Made by a program: the position numbers and the translations under genes
Shown here: positions 1 through 7,109 of the stretch, in pieces
Layout of the letters: every line of letters starts with the position of its first letter
Numbering within the stretch: position 1 is the stretch's first letter
Assembly: GCA_024641365.1 (NCBI GenBank)
Contig: JAHEDF010000151.1
Span: 1-8,284 of the forward strand
Source: Planctomycetota bacterium
GTDB lineage: Bacteria > Planctomycetota > UBA11346
Length of the DNA stretch: 8,284 bases
Direction of reading: 5' to 3'
Notes under the pieces: model-generated
Databases searched by the model: none
Seen by the model: the letters and a program-made list of their open reading frames with translations, nothing else
What the model was told of the DNA's origin: nothing

Positions 1-78
1 CCAAATAAGCGCCTTGTTCGTACCATGATCAGTACCCTCAAAGCTCTGTCTAAAGACCACTTAGGTCTAAACATCTAA
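1..78 (+). CDS. Possible C-terminal tail of an unidentified protein (5' truncated)
   Basis: Frame 1 is open from the window edge to a TAA at 76-78 and reads 25 residues, ending in ALSKDHLGLNI. No start is visible, so if this is coding it is only the end of a gene beginning outside the window. The peptide is plausible as a helical C-terminus (TMISTLKALSKD), but I recognise no family. An open stretch of 25 codons can also arise by chance, so the call is weak. The next gene begins about 110 bases downstream on the same strand. Confidence 0.3.
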   Translation, partial: PNKRLVRTMISTLKALSKDHLGLNI

Positions 79-170
79 GCACACTGTTGTTGCATGCTGT
101 TTCTCTATGCGAGATGCCGCTCACCTACGAAATCATTGATACGTCTCGCATCTTTTACACGTTCGCGTGC

Positions 171-176
171 GAGGAG
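171..176 (+). promoter_or_regulatory. Ribosome binding site (GAGGAG) that decides the start at 187
   Basis: GAGGAG lies 10 bases before the ATG at 187. The ATG at 94 in the same frame has no purine-rich sequence before it and would add an arginine-rich leader in front of a good signal peptide. This favours 187. Confidence 0.6.
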
Positions 177-186
177 TCGCTTATTC

Positions 187-3100
187 ATGTCTATTGTCCC
201 GTCTTTACGTGCCCTGTCTGTCATCGGCATCGTGTCTTTTGCTCTTTGCACACCTGCGTTAGCGCTTGATCAAGCATTTAAAATTCAGGAATTCGCTGTT
301 CCCCCACAAGTTAGTTGGCCAGTGTCGTTGGCTGCCGCTGCCAATGGCGATGTCTATGTGTCATCAGACCAAAATGGTTCATTGGGCAAAGCAAAAAGCA
401 TGGGCAAGGTAGTGCGCCTGCGCGATACCAATAATGATGGTAAAGCCGACGAATTTATTAATTTTATTCCAAACGTTGATAGCCCGCGTGGCGGACATTT
501 AGTTGGTGATACGTTTTATTTAATTCATCCCCCCTACATGAGTTCTTATCGCGACACCAATGGTGATGGCGTTGCCGATGAAGAAAAATTATTGGTTACT
601 GGCTTTGGGGGCGGCATTGAACATCCGCGTGGCGCAGACCATACGACAAATGGTTTACGTATGGGCATTGATGGTTGGATTTATGTTGCGGTCGGCGATT
701 TTGGTATGGCCAATGCAAAAGGTGCAGATGGCACACATTATACGATGTATGGCGGAGGCGTTGCCCGTGTTCGTCCTGATGGCAGTGAATTAGAACCATA
801 CGCATTAATGGTGCGTAATATTTATGATATAGCTATCTCACCTGAATTAGATTTATTTAGTCGCGACAACACCAATGACGGTAAAGGATGGAATACGCGT
901 TTTCACCATTTTACCGCTCTAGGTAATCATGGTTACCCGCGATTATATAAAAATTTTGCTGCTGAGGCAATCGTCCCACTCAATGATTTTGGTGGTGGTT
1001 CAGGCACTGGGGGATTATGGATTCATGAACCAGGTTTCCCAGAAAAATTTAGCAATACTCTATTCACCTGCGATTGGACGACTGGCAATATTTATCATAA
1101 TCCAGTGACGGCGGAATTCGCCAGTTATTCTGTTAAACAAGAGATCTTTGTCGTATTACCACGTGCAACTGATATCGACGTTGATGGTAATTCTCGCATA
1201 TTTATTTCGGATTGGCGCAATGGCCGTTTTAATCATGCTGTTGATAAAAAACCAGTTGGTGCCATTCAAATAATTACCTGCCCAGGCGAAAAGCCCGCTC
1301 AATATCAGGATGTCACAAAAGCAAAAGATGAAGAATTAGTTGCTTTGGTAACTGCTCGCAGCGCGGTACAACGCCTAGAAGCACAATGGGAAATTCTAAA
1401 ACGTGGCAAAAAAGAAACACTCGTTAGTAATTTAATTGCAGCTTGTCAGAACGCTGCCTTACCCACCTATGCACGTATTGCTGCTATTTTTACTTATAAG
1501 CAATTAGTTGGCGCGGAAAGTACGCCCGTCTTATCAACATTAGTAAAAGACGATGCCGTTCGTGAATATGCATTGCGCGCTATGACGGACCGCAAGAGTC
1601 AACTCGCAGGCGTTCCGATTGATTTATACACCACCGCATTAACCGACGCAAATCCGCGCGTTATTTTACAAGCCTTAATTGGCTTGGAACGCCTTGGCGA
1701 TAAATCAACTGCTTCCGCAATAATAAAAGCCGCACCAACCTGGAAGGACGGCGGGGTTTCACCGCGCCTGCAATTAACGGCCATTCAAACTTTAGTCAGT
1801 TTAGCGAATGCTGATGTTTTATTATCAGCAGTAAAAGAAAGCGCGACACGCACAATTGCTCTGCAAGCATTACAACATTTACATCGACCAGATGTCGTCA
1901 CCGGATTAATCAGCGCCGCAGATGCCGCAAGTGATGATACCGCGCGCCTCGCAATTTTAGGCGCTCTCGCTCGTTTACATTATCAAGAAAAACCATGGAA
2001 CTTAACATCATGGTGGTCCACACGTCCTGATGATCGTGGCCCCTATTATGAATTAATGGAATGGGATGAAACAAAATCAATCAGTGACGCCTTAGTGCAC
2101 GGGTTTGCTAAAATAGCAAAAGACCGTCATAGCGCCTACTTAGATTTACTCGCTAAAAATCGCATCCCTATTACTGAACTTAAAATCCCTGGATTAGATC
2201 CTGTCATGGCGACTGTGGGCTTATCTAAATTTGACGCGGCGCAATTTAAAATTTTAGTCGAAGCCGCTCAAGATAGTAAACGTGATTTTGCTCAACGCTC
2301 TATTATTTATAAAGCATTGACACGTGCCGGTGGCAAAGAATCCACTGCTGCTCGCATACAGGTATTAGCGGCGTGGTCACAAGAACAAAATCTACCTGCC
2401 ACCGTCTCACAAACTATTGATGACTTTGTCAATGAAACTGAACGAGGTAATGAAGTAACTGAATTAGCCAACATCGCAAAAAAGAACAATGATGCTGTTA
2501 GTCGTATTGCTTGGAAATCCATTCTCACTGTAATAAATAGTCCACTTGCAAAAGATAAATGGAAGGAGGCCGCCATAAACCTCGTCAATGAAAATCCACG
2601 CGAGGTCGGATTTTTTGAAGCACTCGCCGAGCTCAATTTACCTGGGTTTGATAAACAAATTGCTTCAGGATTAGAATCAGATAACCGTAAAGTTATTGCT
2701 GCTGCTGAATTAGCAAAAAAGGCGACCAGTGCTGCGAATAAGAGCGGTAAAAAAGTAGCCGAGCTGAAAATAGAAGAGGTCTTTAATGCCGCTATGAATG
2801 GGAAAGGTGACCCAGCCGTTGGTAAGCGCCTCTTTACCACGCAGGGTTGTATTGCTTGTCATGCCACCGACATCAATGCTGAACAAAAAGGGCCCTATTT
2901 AGGTGGAGCGGGGGCAAAATTTACGCGCGATTATTTAATTGAGTCGGTTTTAGATCCTAACAAAGTTGTCGCGCAAGGCTTCCAAACTTTTGTTTTTCAC
3001 ATGCAGGACGGTTCAGTGCAAACTGGATTCGTTACCGGTGAAGAAGATGGCATCATTGAATTACGTAATATCGTTGGACAAGTAAATAAAATTAAACGCG

Positions 3101-3222
3101 CAGATGTGAAAAAAGATGAGCACTTGTCAACATCCATGATGCCACCAGGCTTAGCAAATACCCTCAGCGTCGACGATTTCGTGTCCCTGATTGATTATCT
3201 AGCAACACTGAAAGCTCAATAA
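187..3222 (+). CDS. Exported beta-propeller / HEAT-like repeat / cytochrome c protein of the PVC membrane-bound dehydrogenase type
   Basis: The 1,011-residue product starts with a Sec signal peptide (hydrophobic core about 9-22, likely cleavage after ALA at 26), so it acts outside the cytoplasm. Residues about 30-365 form a PQQ-dehydrogenase-like beta-propeller, with GLRMGIDGWIYVAVGD and two Asp/Asn loops, RDTNNDGKADE (79-89) and RDTNGDGVADE (122-132), that look like calcium sites. Residues about 380-850 are alanine- and leucine-rich helices in HEAT-like repeats. The C-terminus holds a haem c site, CIACH at 888-892, followed by a small beta segment and MMPPG near 984, whose Met could be the distal haem ligand. 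This order matches the large dehydrogenase-like cytochromes abundant in Planctomycetota and Verrucomicrobiota (the domains that TIGR02604 and TIGR02603 describe). Oxidation of a sugar or alcohol with electron transfer to the haem is inferred; the substrate is unknown. It stands alone before a terminator, convergent with the secretion operon, and shows no sign of functional linkage to it. Confidence 0.88.
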   Translation: MSIVPSLRALSVIGIVSFALCTPALALDQAFKIQEFAVPPQVSWPVSLAAAANGDVYVSSDQNGSLGKAKSMGKVVRLRDTNNDGKADEFINFIPNVDSPRGGHLVGDTFYLIHPPYMSSYRDTNGDGVADEEKLLVTGFGGGIEHPRGADHTTNGLRMGIDGWIYVAVGDFGMANAKGADGTHYTMYGGGVARVRPDGSELEPYALMVRNIYDIAISPELDLFSRDNTNDGKGWNTRFHHFTALGNHGYPRLYKNFAAEAIVPLNDFGGGSGTGGLWIHEPGFPEKFSNTLFTCDWTTGNIYHNPVTAEFASYSVKQEIFVVLPRATDIDVDGNSRIFISDWRNGRFNHAVDKKPVGAIQIITCPGEKPAQYQDVTKAKDEELVALVTARSAVQRLEAQWEILKRGKKETLVSNLIAACQNAALPTYARIAAIFTYKQLVGAESTPVLSTLVKDDAVREYALRAMTDRKSQLAGVPIDLYTTALTDANPRVILQALIGLERLGDKSTASAIIKAAPTWKDGGVSPRLQLTAIQTLVSLANADVLLSAVKESATRTIALQALQHLHRPDVVTGLISAADAASDDTARLAILGALARLHYQEKPWNLTSWWSTRPDDRGPYYELMEWDETKSISDALVHGFAKIAKDRHSAYLDLLAKNRIPITELKIPGLDPVMATVGLSKFDAAQFKILVEAAQDSKRDFAQRSIIYKALTRAGGKESTAARIQVLAAWSQEQNLPATVSQTIDDFVNETERGNEVTELANIAKKNNDAVSRIAWKSILTVINSPLAKDKWKEAAINLVNENPREVGFFEALAELNLPGFDKQIASGLESDNRKVIAAAELAKKATSAANKSGKKVAELKIEEVFNAAMNGKGDPAVGKRLFTTQGCIACHATDINAEQKGPYLGGAGAKFTRDYLIESVLDPNKVVAQGFQTFVFHMQDGSVQTGFVTGEEDGIIELRNIVGQVNKIKRADVKKDEHLSTSMMPPGLANTLSVDDFVSLIDYLATLKAQ

Positions 3223-3253
3223 AAGCACAAAAGATTTTAGGATAATTATAAAT

Positions 3254-3283
3254 AAAAAGCCCAGTCTTATGACTGGGCTTTTT
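3254..3283. terminator. Bidirectional intrinsic terminator between convergent units
   Basis: A perfect 13-bp inverted repeat, AAAAAGCCCAGTC / GACTGGGCTTTTT, encloses a TTAT loop. The GC-rich core is flanked by A and T tracts, so both strands read as a hairpin followed by U residues. It lies 31 bases after the stop of the cytochrome gene and 2 bases after the stop of the last minus-strand gene, so it should serve both. Confidence 0.93.
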
Positions 3284-3285
3284 AT

Positions 3286-4092
3286 TTATTTACGTTCTGA
3301 TGACTTGCCTTCCGGTCTCTTATCTGGCTTCTTTTCCGGCCTTGGTTTGCGTTCAGGTAATGGCAACGGTCGTGGAACATTTTTCTGATCAATTTTAGGT
3401 AATACCGGCTTATTATTTTTATCCGATTTATCAGATTTATTTGGCGCCGCTGGTGCAGTATCATTTTCACTACCCTCTGGCACCGCAGCTAAATCACCCT
3501 CACCAATCGAAAAGCGATGCTCTAAGCCGCGTGGATCCAAAAAAGTTGCAATATTGCCGTTATCTACTGCGACCAAGGTCCAATCTTGCGCTTTATCACC
3601 AGGCACCATGCGGATTGAATTATCACCTTTTGGCATCCGCACTAATAAGGCCTGATCACTGCCGCTACCAACAAAGCCAAAGACAATTGGCGCGTCTGCA
3701 GGAGCTGGCGATAATTTTGGCAGTACTAATTTCGGGCGCGGTTGTTCAACCACATCAACAGGCGGACGTGGTGGTTTTACACGAGCAACAACCGGCGGCG
3801 TCGTTATGGGCGGTCTCGGTCCACGCGGCCCTCTGGATCGAGCATCGTAGACGCCTCTTTCTACCAATCGTAAATTATAAGGGACAAAAGGGTTGTCGTC
3901 ATTCACATAAAATTTCCCGAACTTATCAATTTCAGGAACCGATGCGACTAACTTATCAATTTCAGCACCTTTCCACTTAGGGCGACCTGGATCAATTAAC
4001 GCTGGCGAACTAAAAGCCCACCATGCAACGGCGCCTAACAATATGCTGCCAGCGACTAACGCTGACACAGGCTGTAAATTATGGACGGGCAT
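3286..4092 (-). CDS. PilP/GspC-like inner-membrane connector protein of the pilus/secretion operon
   Basis: The 268-residue product has one N-terminal membrane segment (about 10-27), then a periplasmic region with NPFVPYNL (67-74), a proline-rich linker (about 88-135) and a compact beta domain (135-197: IVFGFVGSGSDQALLV, then GD, then IATFLDPRGLEHRFSIGEG). That pattern fits the homology region of GspC and the beta domain of PilP, which link the inner-membrane platform to the secretin. Residues 207-268 form a disordered tail rich in K, P, R and E. Unlike classical PilP there is no lipobox; the anchor is a GspC-like membrane helix. The start at 4092 was chosen because GGAG lies 6 bases upstream; a GTG at 4137 would place 15 polar residues before the membrane helix. 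The gene overlaps the PilO-like stop by 14 bases and is the last in the operon. The family call rests on architecture and the beta-domain pattern, not strong identity. Confidence 0.7.
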   Translation of the reverse strand: MPVHNLQPVSALVAGSILLGAVAWWAFSSPALIDPGRPKWKGAEIDKLVASVPEIDKFGKFYVNDDNPFVPYNLRLVERGVYDARSRGPRGPRPPITTPPVVARVKPPRPPVDVVEQPRPKLVLPKLSPAPADAPIVFGFVGSGSDQALLVRMPKGDNSIRMVPGDKAQDWTLVAVDNGNIATFLDPRGLEHRFSIGEGDLAAVPEGSENDTAPAAPNKSDKSDKNNKPVLPKIDQKNVPRPLPLPERKPRPEKKPDKRPEGKSSERK

Positions 4093-4963
4093 AATACACT
4101 CCGCTTCCACTACTTCCGCTTGTTGTACGCGACCCACCGCCAGTTCCTTGGAAGGCTAAAGGATCTTTGGCGCGTTCTTCTTCACTAATGAACCGCATTG
4201 CCGCAACTTGAAATTCTGCCTCTAATTGGGAAATATCATCTTTGGGCGTTGCATTTTCACTTTGTATGGAAAAGCCACGTAAAATGAGTGGATAATCCGT
4301 TTTAACGCCATCTTTTGTTTCAGCGACTTCGCTAATACGGTGTAAAATCGATAAAATATCTTTTAAACCACCCCGCACTTTTAATGTCAGTGGATATTCT
4401 CGTAGTAATACCGGACGTGAAACTGGGCCGGTATCAATGGCGGGTAGTTGCACTACAGAAAATGTTTCAAGTGGCGTTTCTGTATTTAGGGCTATGGTCA
4501 CTAATTTTTCAGTAATCTGCAACATCGTTAATAAATAGGGCGCTTCACGGTCATCAGGCACTTTCGGGTCGGCGCCAAAACCAATATTTTCATCATAAAC
4601 AATGCGGCTAGCAGCTGCTTTATTGCGTAAGCGCTCACGAACCTCAACAAATTTGCGTTTAAATAAATACCCTGGCTGTGGTTCGCTGGAAGGTATTTTA
4701 TAGTAATCCGCTAATTCAAAACGAGTGTCTAATTTGAGCTGTTCTATAGTTTCACGTAATTTTTTATTCGCTTCTAATTGCCGCTGCACATGTTTATGCA
4801 TGTCTTCGCTGCCACCCAGTGATAATTTACCACCTGCAGATTCTGCCTCTTCAGCTAACGCGCCCCCATCCGAAATAATGAAATAAACAATTAAACAAAC
4901 CGCTGCCATTCCTGCGAGAATGAACCATCCCTGTTTTTCTTCTTTTTTCACGTCCGGCATCAT
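4079..4963 (-). CDS. PilO/GspM-like inner-membrane pilus protein (Amuc_1100-like layout)
   Basis: The 294-residue product has a short charged cytoplasmic start, one membrane helix (12-30), a probable coiled coil (about 52-85) and a periplasmic alpha/beta region. Residues 142-170 form a helix-strand unit (YLLTMLQITEKLVTIAL). Residues 188-258 follow the pattern YPLTLKVRGGLKDILSILHR, then LILRGFSIQSE, then LEAEFQVAAMRFI, typical of the ferredoxin-like fold of PilO and GspM. In that role it pairs with PilN/GspL in the inner membrane and holds the platform to the periplasmic connector. The order of elements also resembles Akkermansia Amuc_1100, by my recollection of that protein. The C-terminus ends in a Gly/Ser-rich tail (about 273-288). 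The start ATG at 4963 overlaps the previous gene's stop as ATGA, implying coupled translation. A second ATG follows directly at 4960. Confidence 0.75.
   Translation of the reverse strand: MMPDVKKEEKQGWFILAGMAAVCLIVYFIISDGGALAEEAESAGGKLSLGGSEDMHKHVQRQLEANKKLRETIEQLKLDTRFELADYYKIPSSEPQPGYLFKRKFVEVRERLRNKAAASRIVYDENIGFGADPKVPDDREAPYLLTMLQITEKLVTIALNTETPLETFSVVQLPAIDTGPVSRPVLLREYPLTLKVRGGLKDILSILHRISEVAETKDGVKTDYPLILRGFSIQSENATPKDDISQLEAEFQVAAMRFISEEERAKDPLAFQGTGGGSRTTSGSSGSGVYYARP
4099..4102 (-). promoter_or_regulatory. Ribosome binding site for the PilP/GspC-like gene
   Basis: On the minus strand the sequence reads GGAAGCGGAGTGTATTATG. GGAG sits 6 bases before the ATG at 4092, inside the end of the PilO-like gene, and selects this start over the upstream in-frame GTG at 4137. 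Confidence 0.6.
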
Positions 4964-6603
4964 GGCTGTTTTATTCCTGTGTCGGCCTGCGACATGGTAA
5001 TCGCATCAAGCTGCGTCGCTTGATAGAAAAATCTTATTTTGAATGGGAATCGTCCTGCTTCTTTTAATGTTTCCGGCTGGCGCTGACGATTAGTACGCGG
5101 CGACGTTGTGCTAACTGTATTTGTCACTTCATCATGTGCGATGACATGTTGTAGTACACGACTGTCGCGAAATAGCGTCGGGCCATTTGGTTCTGGTTTC
5201 CAACTATCTAACGCTGATTTGTAGGTTTCAAAAAAACCATTTAATTCAATATCACTCTTTTTTTCATCAAATTTAACTAATCCAACAACGTCTACTGCGC
5301 CACGATCAATGGCGGTATCACGACGTGCGCCAGGTTTGGGTGTTGTAGATGGACGTGTTGTCGAATATCCACGTATCGCTGTTGCATTGGTTGGATTAGA
5401 AACATCGCTATCTTTTCCGATATCGACTGTTTCTAACGTAGTGACCCATAATTCTTTGGAATTTCCTGTTTGTTCTTTCAGGGCTCGAATGGTAAGTAAT
5501 AAATCGCGACCGGCATAAATACGGCCAGCGATTGCTCGTAAATCTTCAGACAGGCCTTCACGTTCACGTTGTAAATCTGCTAATTGTTTTTTTAGATTAT
5601 CGTAGTTTTCTTGATATTGCTTGTACGATTGTAGATTTACTTCTGCTACATTTTGATTTTCCAACATGGTCCAACACCCGAGGAATGTAGCCAGGAATAA
5701 ACACGCGGCAGCAACATAAGGCCAAATTAAGCGCGTTCGCCACAAGCGTTTTCGCTGCATCGAATCCGGAGTTAAATCTAATGATACTATGCCATTGATA
5801 TTATTTGCTCCGGCAATCGCTAAACCAATTGCCGTTGCAAAGGTATGCGGCGTATCAGGCGCGCGTCCGGTTAAACCATCACATGGATCAAAGCGCCGCA
5901 CCGGCATATTAAAACGACGCTCTAAATACGTTTCTAATCCTTCCAAACTCGCACCGCCGCCAGTGATAAATACTTTCGAAACACTTAATTGCCGTGCGTG
6001 AATTTGTGTACGGAACCATGCCAGGGAACTGGCTAATTGACCATACATAGTTTCAGCAACTTTGGTTAATTCTGTCCCCAGCACGCGTGTCGCGATTTGT
6101 TGAGTCGCAAAGCCTGGTTCCTTTACCGCCACCGATTCCAAAGCATCCTTCGTAAACATTGCACTACTTCGTGCTGGATTTTTATCGTCGCTGAGCGGTG
6201 CCGCTGTTACAGCGTCTGCTTGTTCGCCCGTTTCGTCAGCAGCAATTCCAGGCAAGGTATTTGCTGCCGGTTCATCTGGTTTATTTGTATTTTCCGGCGC
6301 AATCTTTTCTTCCACTGCATCGCCAAAACTGAGCCCCCCTGTCGGATCAATTTTTTCTTCGTCATGTAATTCTAATTTGTCGTCATGGTCATCTGCTTTA
6401 GCAGTTTTATTTGTTTCACCTTGCTTATCAGCGTTGTTTGTCTCGCCTAATGCGGAAGAACCTTCACCAGCTAATTTTCTTTTTTCTGCTAATGCCAGCG
6501 CCTTAACAGGCCCGTTATTGAGCGCCTCGGTAAATGCATTGCCACCAATCGTTAATTGACGACAAGCTAATAAGCGGCGGTCACCAAATAATGTAACGCC
6601 ATT
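4960..6603 (-). CDS. PilM C-terminal half fused to PilN-like protein (GspL-like), 3' part of a frame-disrupted gene
   Basis: This frame continues the PilM gene that starts at 7109; if the frames are joined the protein has 716 residues, numbered here. It opens with GVTLFGDRRLLACRQLTIGG (171-190), a clear PilM segment. A low-complexity acidic stretch follows (about 215-317). The fold then resumes with helices and FITGGGASLEGLETYLERRF (382-401), the adenosine-side motif of PilM/FtsA-like proteins, and closes near 433. LDLTP (444-448) matches the PilN N-terminal motif (INLLP type), then come a membrane helix (461-483), a coiled coil (484-528) and a periplasmic PilN-like domain (about 550-696). 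The layout equals GspL: actin-like cytoplasmic domain, one helix, periplasmic ferredoxin-like domain. It would recruit the platform at the inner membrane with PilO. There is no convincing start for this part alone; a GTG at 6315 falls inside the insertion. The stop overlaps the next start as ATGA. Confidence 0.8.
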   Translation of the reverse strand, partial: NGVTLFGDRRLLACRQLTIGGNAFTEALNNGPVKALALAEKRKLAGEGSSALGETNNADKQGETNKTAKADDHDDKLELHDEEKIDPTGGLSFGDAVEEKIAPENTNKPDEPAANTLPGIAADETGEQADAVTAAPLSDDKNPARSSAMFTKDALESVAVKEPGFATQQIATRVLGTELTKVAETMYGQLASSLAWFRTQIHARQLSVSKVFITGGGASLEGLETYLERRFNMPVRRFDPCDGLTGRAPDTPHTFATAIGLAIAGANNINGIVSLDLTPDSMQRKRLWRTRLIWPYVAAACLFLATFLGCWTMLENQNVAEVNLQSYKQYQENYDNLKKQLADLQREREGLSEDLRAIAGRIYAGRDLLLTIRALKEQTGNSKELWVTTLETVDIGKDSDVSNPTNATAIRGYSTTRPSTTPKPGARRDTAIDRGAVDVVGLVKFDEKKSDIELNGFFETYKSALDSWKPEPNGPTLFRDSRVLQHVIAHDEVTNTVSTTSPRTNRQRQPETLKEAGRFPFKIRFFYQATQLDAITMSQADTGIKQP

Positions 6604-7109
6604 TCTTCATCTTGTACTGGCGGCAAGGGAACCGTCGCATTATAAACAGCAGCTGGAGCCACATGTAAAATAGGATCACCAATGCCTTCGGCGATTAAAT
6701 CTTTTATCGCTTCATGCGCATGCGTTGGTTGGGTTAATACGCAGCAGTGAATTAATTCGTCACTGGCTAATGGCACAGGAAATGAATCGGCGGCTAATTC
6801 GCTCGCCTCAATCGCCTGTAATAATTCCAATCGCAATAGGCGCTGCAGGCGGTCGGGACCTAACGGAATGGTACCAACGTAACGCACTAACGTATTTAAA
6901 TCGCCAATCGATACGACAGGCGAGCGACCTAATGGCACTAATTTGTTTATTTCTTTAACCACCGCACGCAATGGACGTGGCGTTTCGTCTTCATCCAAGC
7001 GTGGAATTTCTGCATGTGCGACGACTGCAAATGAACGTCCATCGCGGCGCAACGCCACTGCGCGCACCATATGATGACCAACATCAAGACCAATAAATGT
7101 GCGCGCCAT
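6567..7109 (-). CDS. PilM-like actin fold, N-terminal half (5' part of a frame-disrupted gene)
   Basis: The frame gives 180 residues, of which the first 169 are believable PilM: FIGLDVGHHMVRAV (5-18) is the first phosphate-binding strand and loop, followed by helices and strands ending in PILHVAPAAVYNA. The final 11 residues, MALHYLVTAAY, are off-frame readthrough before a TAG; homology continues in the -1 frame from about 6603. PilM is a cytoplasmic ATP-binding scaffold of type IV pili, related to FtsA. The ATG at 7109 shares its A with the secretin stop (TAATG). A TTG at 7133 would add 8 residues (AAGTAAL-like) lying inside the secretin gene and is less likely. The usual Ser/Thr residues of the first loop are replaced by HH. 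As written, the product lacks more than half the ATPase fold and would be non-functional unless the frame is restored. Confidence 0.75.
   Translation of the reverse strand: MARTFIGLDVGHHMVRAVALRRDGRSFAVVAHAEIPRLDEDETPRPLRAVVKEINKLVPLGRSPVVSIGDLNTLVRYVGTIPLGPDRLQRLLRLELLQAIEASELAADSFPVPLASDELIHCCVLTQPTHAHEAIKDLIAEGIGDPILHVAPAAVYNATVPLPPVQDEEMALHYLVTAAY
6595..6612 (-). other. Frameshift / probable small deletion in the PilM domain
   Basis: On the minus strand the 0 frame reads VQDEE up to 6603, and the family sequence resumes one base back as NGVTLFGDRR. The 0 frame stops at 6567-6569, and the -1 frame is closed upstream by a TGA at 6607-6609, so the switch must fall between 6609 and about 6600. 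The local sequence GAAGAAATGGCG contains no X XXY YYZ slippery heptamer in the right phase. Joining the frames needs one extra base. Only about 14 residues separate VYNA from TLFGDRR, where PilM relatives usually have roughly ten more, including a hydrophobic strand and a DIG-type motif. Confidence 0.85.

Noticed and set aside
54..68. Hairpin AGACC / GGTCT as a terminator for the gene ending at 78
   Set aside because: Only 5 bp, located before the stop codon, and not followed by a T tract.
79..170. Sigma-70 promoter for the cytochrome gene
   Set aside because: TTGATA at 136-141 resembles a -35 element, but no acceptable -10 element lies about 17 bases downstream; other candidates have wrong spacing.
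94..186. Longer N-terminus for the cytochrome protein starting at ATG 94
   Set aside because: It would put 31 arginine-rich residues before a clean signal peptide, and there is no ribosome binding site before 94, whereas GAGGAG precedes 187.
187..270. Lipoprotein signal (Cys at residue 21)
   Set aside because: The residues before the Cys (FAL) do not fit a lipobox, while an ALA cleavage site follows at 24-26.
2307..2840. Antisense open frame of 177 codons within the cytochrome gene
   Set aside because: It lies entirely opposite a convincing coding region, has no recognisable domain, and looks like a shadow of the plus-strand codons.
4960..6315. Independent gene starting at GTG 6315
   Set aside because: The GTG lies within the low-complexity insertion, no ribosome binding site is evident, and PilM sequence continues upstream in the same frame to about 6600.
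6600..6615. Programmed -1 ribosomal frameshift in the PilM gene
   Set aside because: The window in which the shift must occur has no slippery heptamer in the right phase, and a frameshift would not restore the missing DIG-type motif.
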